From: Methylobacterium sp. J-078
GTDB lineage: Bacteria; Pseudomonadota; Alphaproteobacteria; Rhizobiales; Beijerinckiaceae
Length of the DNA stretch: 64,000 nt
Direction: 5' to 3'
NCBI RefSeq assembly: GCF_022829285.1
Contig: NZ_JAKSYI010000119.1
Location: 1 to 64,000, forward strand
This document shows, in pieces, positions 63,317 through 64,000 of this stretch (positions are counted from its first letter, which is position 1; each line of letters starts with the position of its first letter). Below the pieces are notes generated by a model. That model saw nothing but the letters and a program-made list of their open reading frames with translations, did not search any database and was not told where the DNA came from. Made by a program: the position numbers and the translations under genes.

Positions 63317-63442
63317 TCAGCCCTGGCGGGCCTTGAAGCGCTTCTGCGTCTTGTTGATGACGTAGACGCGGCCCTTGCGACGCACGATCTGGTTGTCGCG
63401 GTGACGGCCACGGAGGGACTTGAGGGAGTTGCGAATCTTCAT
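63317..63442 (-). CDS. rpmJ: 50S ribosomal protein L36, cysteine-free (C-) form
   Basis: 41 residues, MKIRNSLKSLRGRHRDNQIV onward, then RRKGRVYVINKTQKRFKARQ. It lacks the four zinc-ribbon cysteine/histidine ligands of the C+ form, as in YkgO-type L36 proteins that replace the zinc form; in alphaproteobacteria this is the normal L36. ATG 63442. Confidence 0.92.
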   Translation of the reverse strand: MKIRNSLKSLRGRHRDNQIVRRKGRVYVINKTQKRFKARQG

Positions 63443-64000
63443 CGGTCTCACGTCGGCCGGGTCTTGAGCCCGCCGCCTGTCCAAAGGGTCTCGGGAACGA
63501 GGCACCTGACGGCGGCCTCGGCGATGTGTCGATGCATCGCGGAAAGGCGGTTGCCTTATCAGGATTCGCTCCGGCAAGGCAAGGCTTGCGGCGACTTTCC
63601 GGCGCGAAGCGCGCACGCAACGCCGATCGACCGGGGCGCCGAGGGCCTTGCCGAACCGCGCACGGCATGATCCCGGGCATGTCGAATGCGGTCCGATGCC
63701 ACCGGTTCATCCACCTGGACGTGAAGCGGGCATTCGCGTTCTACTTAGAGACGGGAACTACGACGACCGGTCATCTTCACTGAAATGCACGATGGCACGT
63801 CTACACAGGACGTTCGGAAGAGTTCTGCATAACGTTTCCGTGAGGTCTTCAGCATCCCAGGGGCCGCCGGATGGTCGCACGCAGCGATCGGTGTCGAATC
63901 ACAGTCTTGATCATCCGTTCCGGTATGGCTCCGTAAAGGATTTGTCTGCGAAACGTTGTCGACGCTTGCGAAATGCGGAGAGTTCTACGGTGGCGGCGGA
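63443..64000. other. Right-end stretch with no recognised gene
   Basis: No frame with natural protein features. The stretch 63780-63960 is slightly AT-richer and may hold promoter sequence for rpmJ (left) or a gene beyond the window edge. Confidence 0.35.

Overview
The window is GC-rich DNA from an alphaproteobacterium. The chromosomal gene set points to the Methylobacteriaceae/Rhizobiales: three-gene pntAA-pntAB-pntB next to an aa3-oxidase subunit IV gene, GapR (DUF2312), DUF1244, DUF1036, a MOFRL-type glycerate kinase beside pyruvate kinase (serine-cycle metabolism), a cysteine-free L36, and Ldt/M15 cell-wall enzymes. The genus is inferred from this gene content; no rRNA or other marker is present.

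The left 15 kb is accessory and mobile. An IS3-family transposase (1-924) is cut by the window edge. It is followed by an AT-richer patch with two polysaccharide glycosyltransferases (1422-4824). Next come the 3' tip of an IS3 element, an intact IS630 element (5167-6201) and a nitrile-utilisation locus on the minus strand: nitrilase, substrate-binding protein, LivH, a LivM-LivG fusion and LivF, with a divergent LysR regulator. The locus ends in a truncated nitrile hydratase alpha gene joined to a broken MocR-type aminotransferase. A second, frameshifted IS3 remnant (14728-15332) closes this segment in opposite orientation to the first tip.

From 15.8 to 31.3 kb lies a surface-glycan-like block. 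A minus-strand ABC-exporter-like protein with decayed ATPase motifs faces a plus-strand run of nine tightly packed genes: two MurG-like glycosyltransferases (one fused to a NodB-like deacetylase), a GT4 transferase, a complete Dpp-type ABC importer (fused DppD-DppF, Tat-exported binding protein, DppB, DppC), a methyltransferase-like protein and a UDP-sugar dehydrogenase. Most junctions are 1-4 nt stop/start overlaps, so glycan synthesis and an importer appear to be made as one unit. This is the best candidate for an undescribed system. It is followed by an SDR/TetR divergent pair, an amide-utilisation operon (taurine/NMT1-type ABC transporter plus two amidases) and a quinone oxidoreductase.

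From 40.2 kb onward the content looks like core chromosome: tRNA-Gly(TCC), tRNA-Tyr(GTA), recJ, the aa3-IV/pnt operon, an ABC1 kinase, a Doc-type toxin with an unrecognised partner under a large palindrome, oligoendopeptidase F, a sigma-54 response regulator, an L,D-transpeptidase, an M15-type peptidase, gapR, DUF1244, N-formylglutamate amidohydrolase, glycerate kinase, DUF1036, pyruvate kinase, an alpha/beta hydrolase, a TPR protein and rpmJ. No CRISPR array, rRNA, phage or replication origin was seen.
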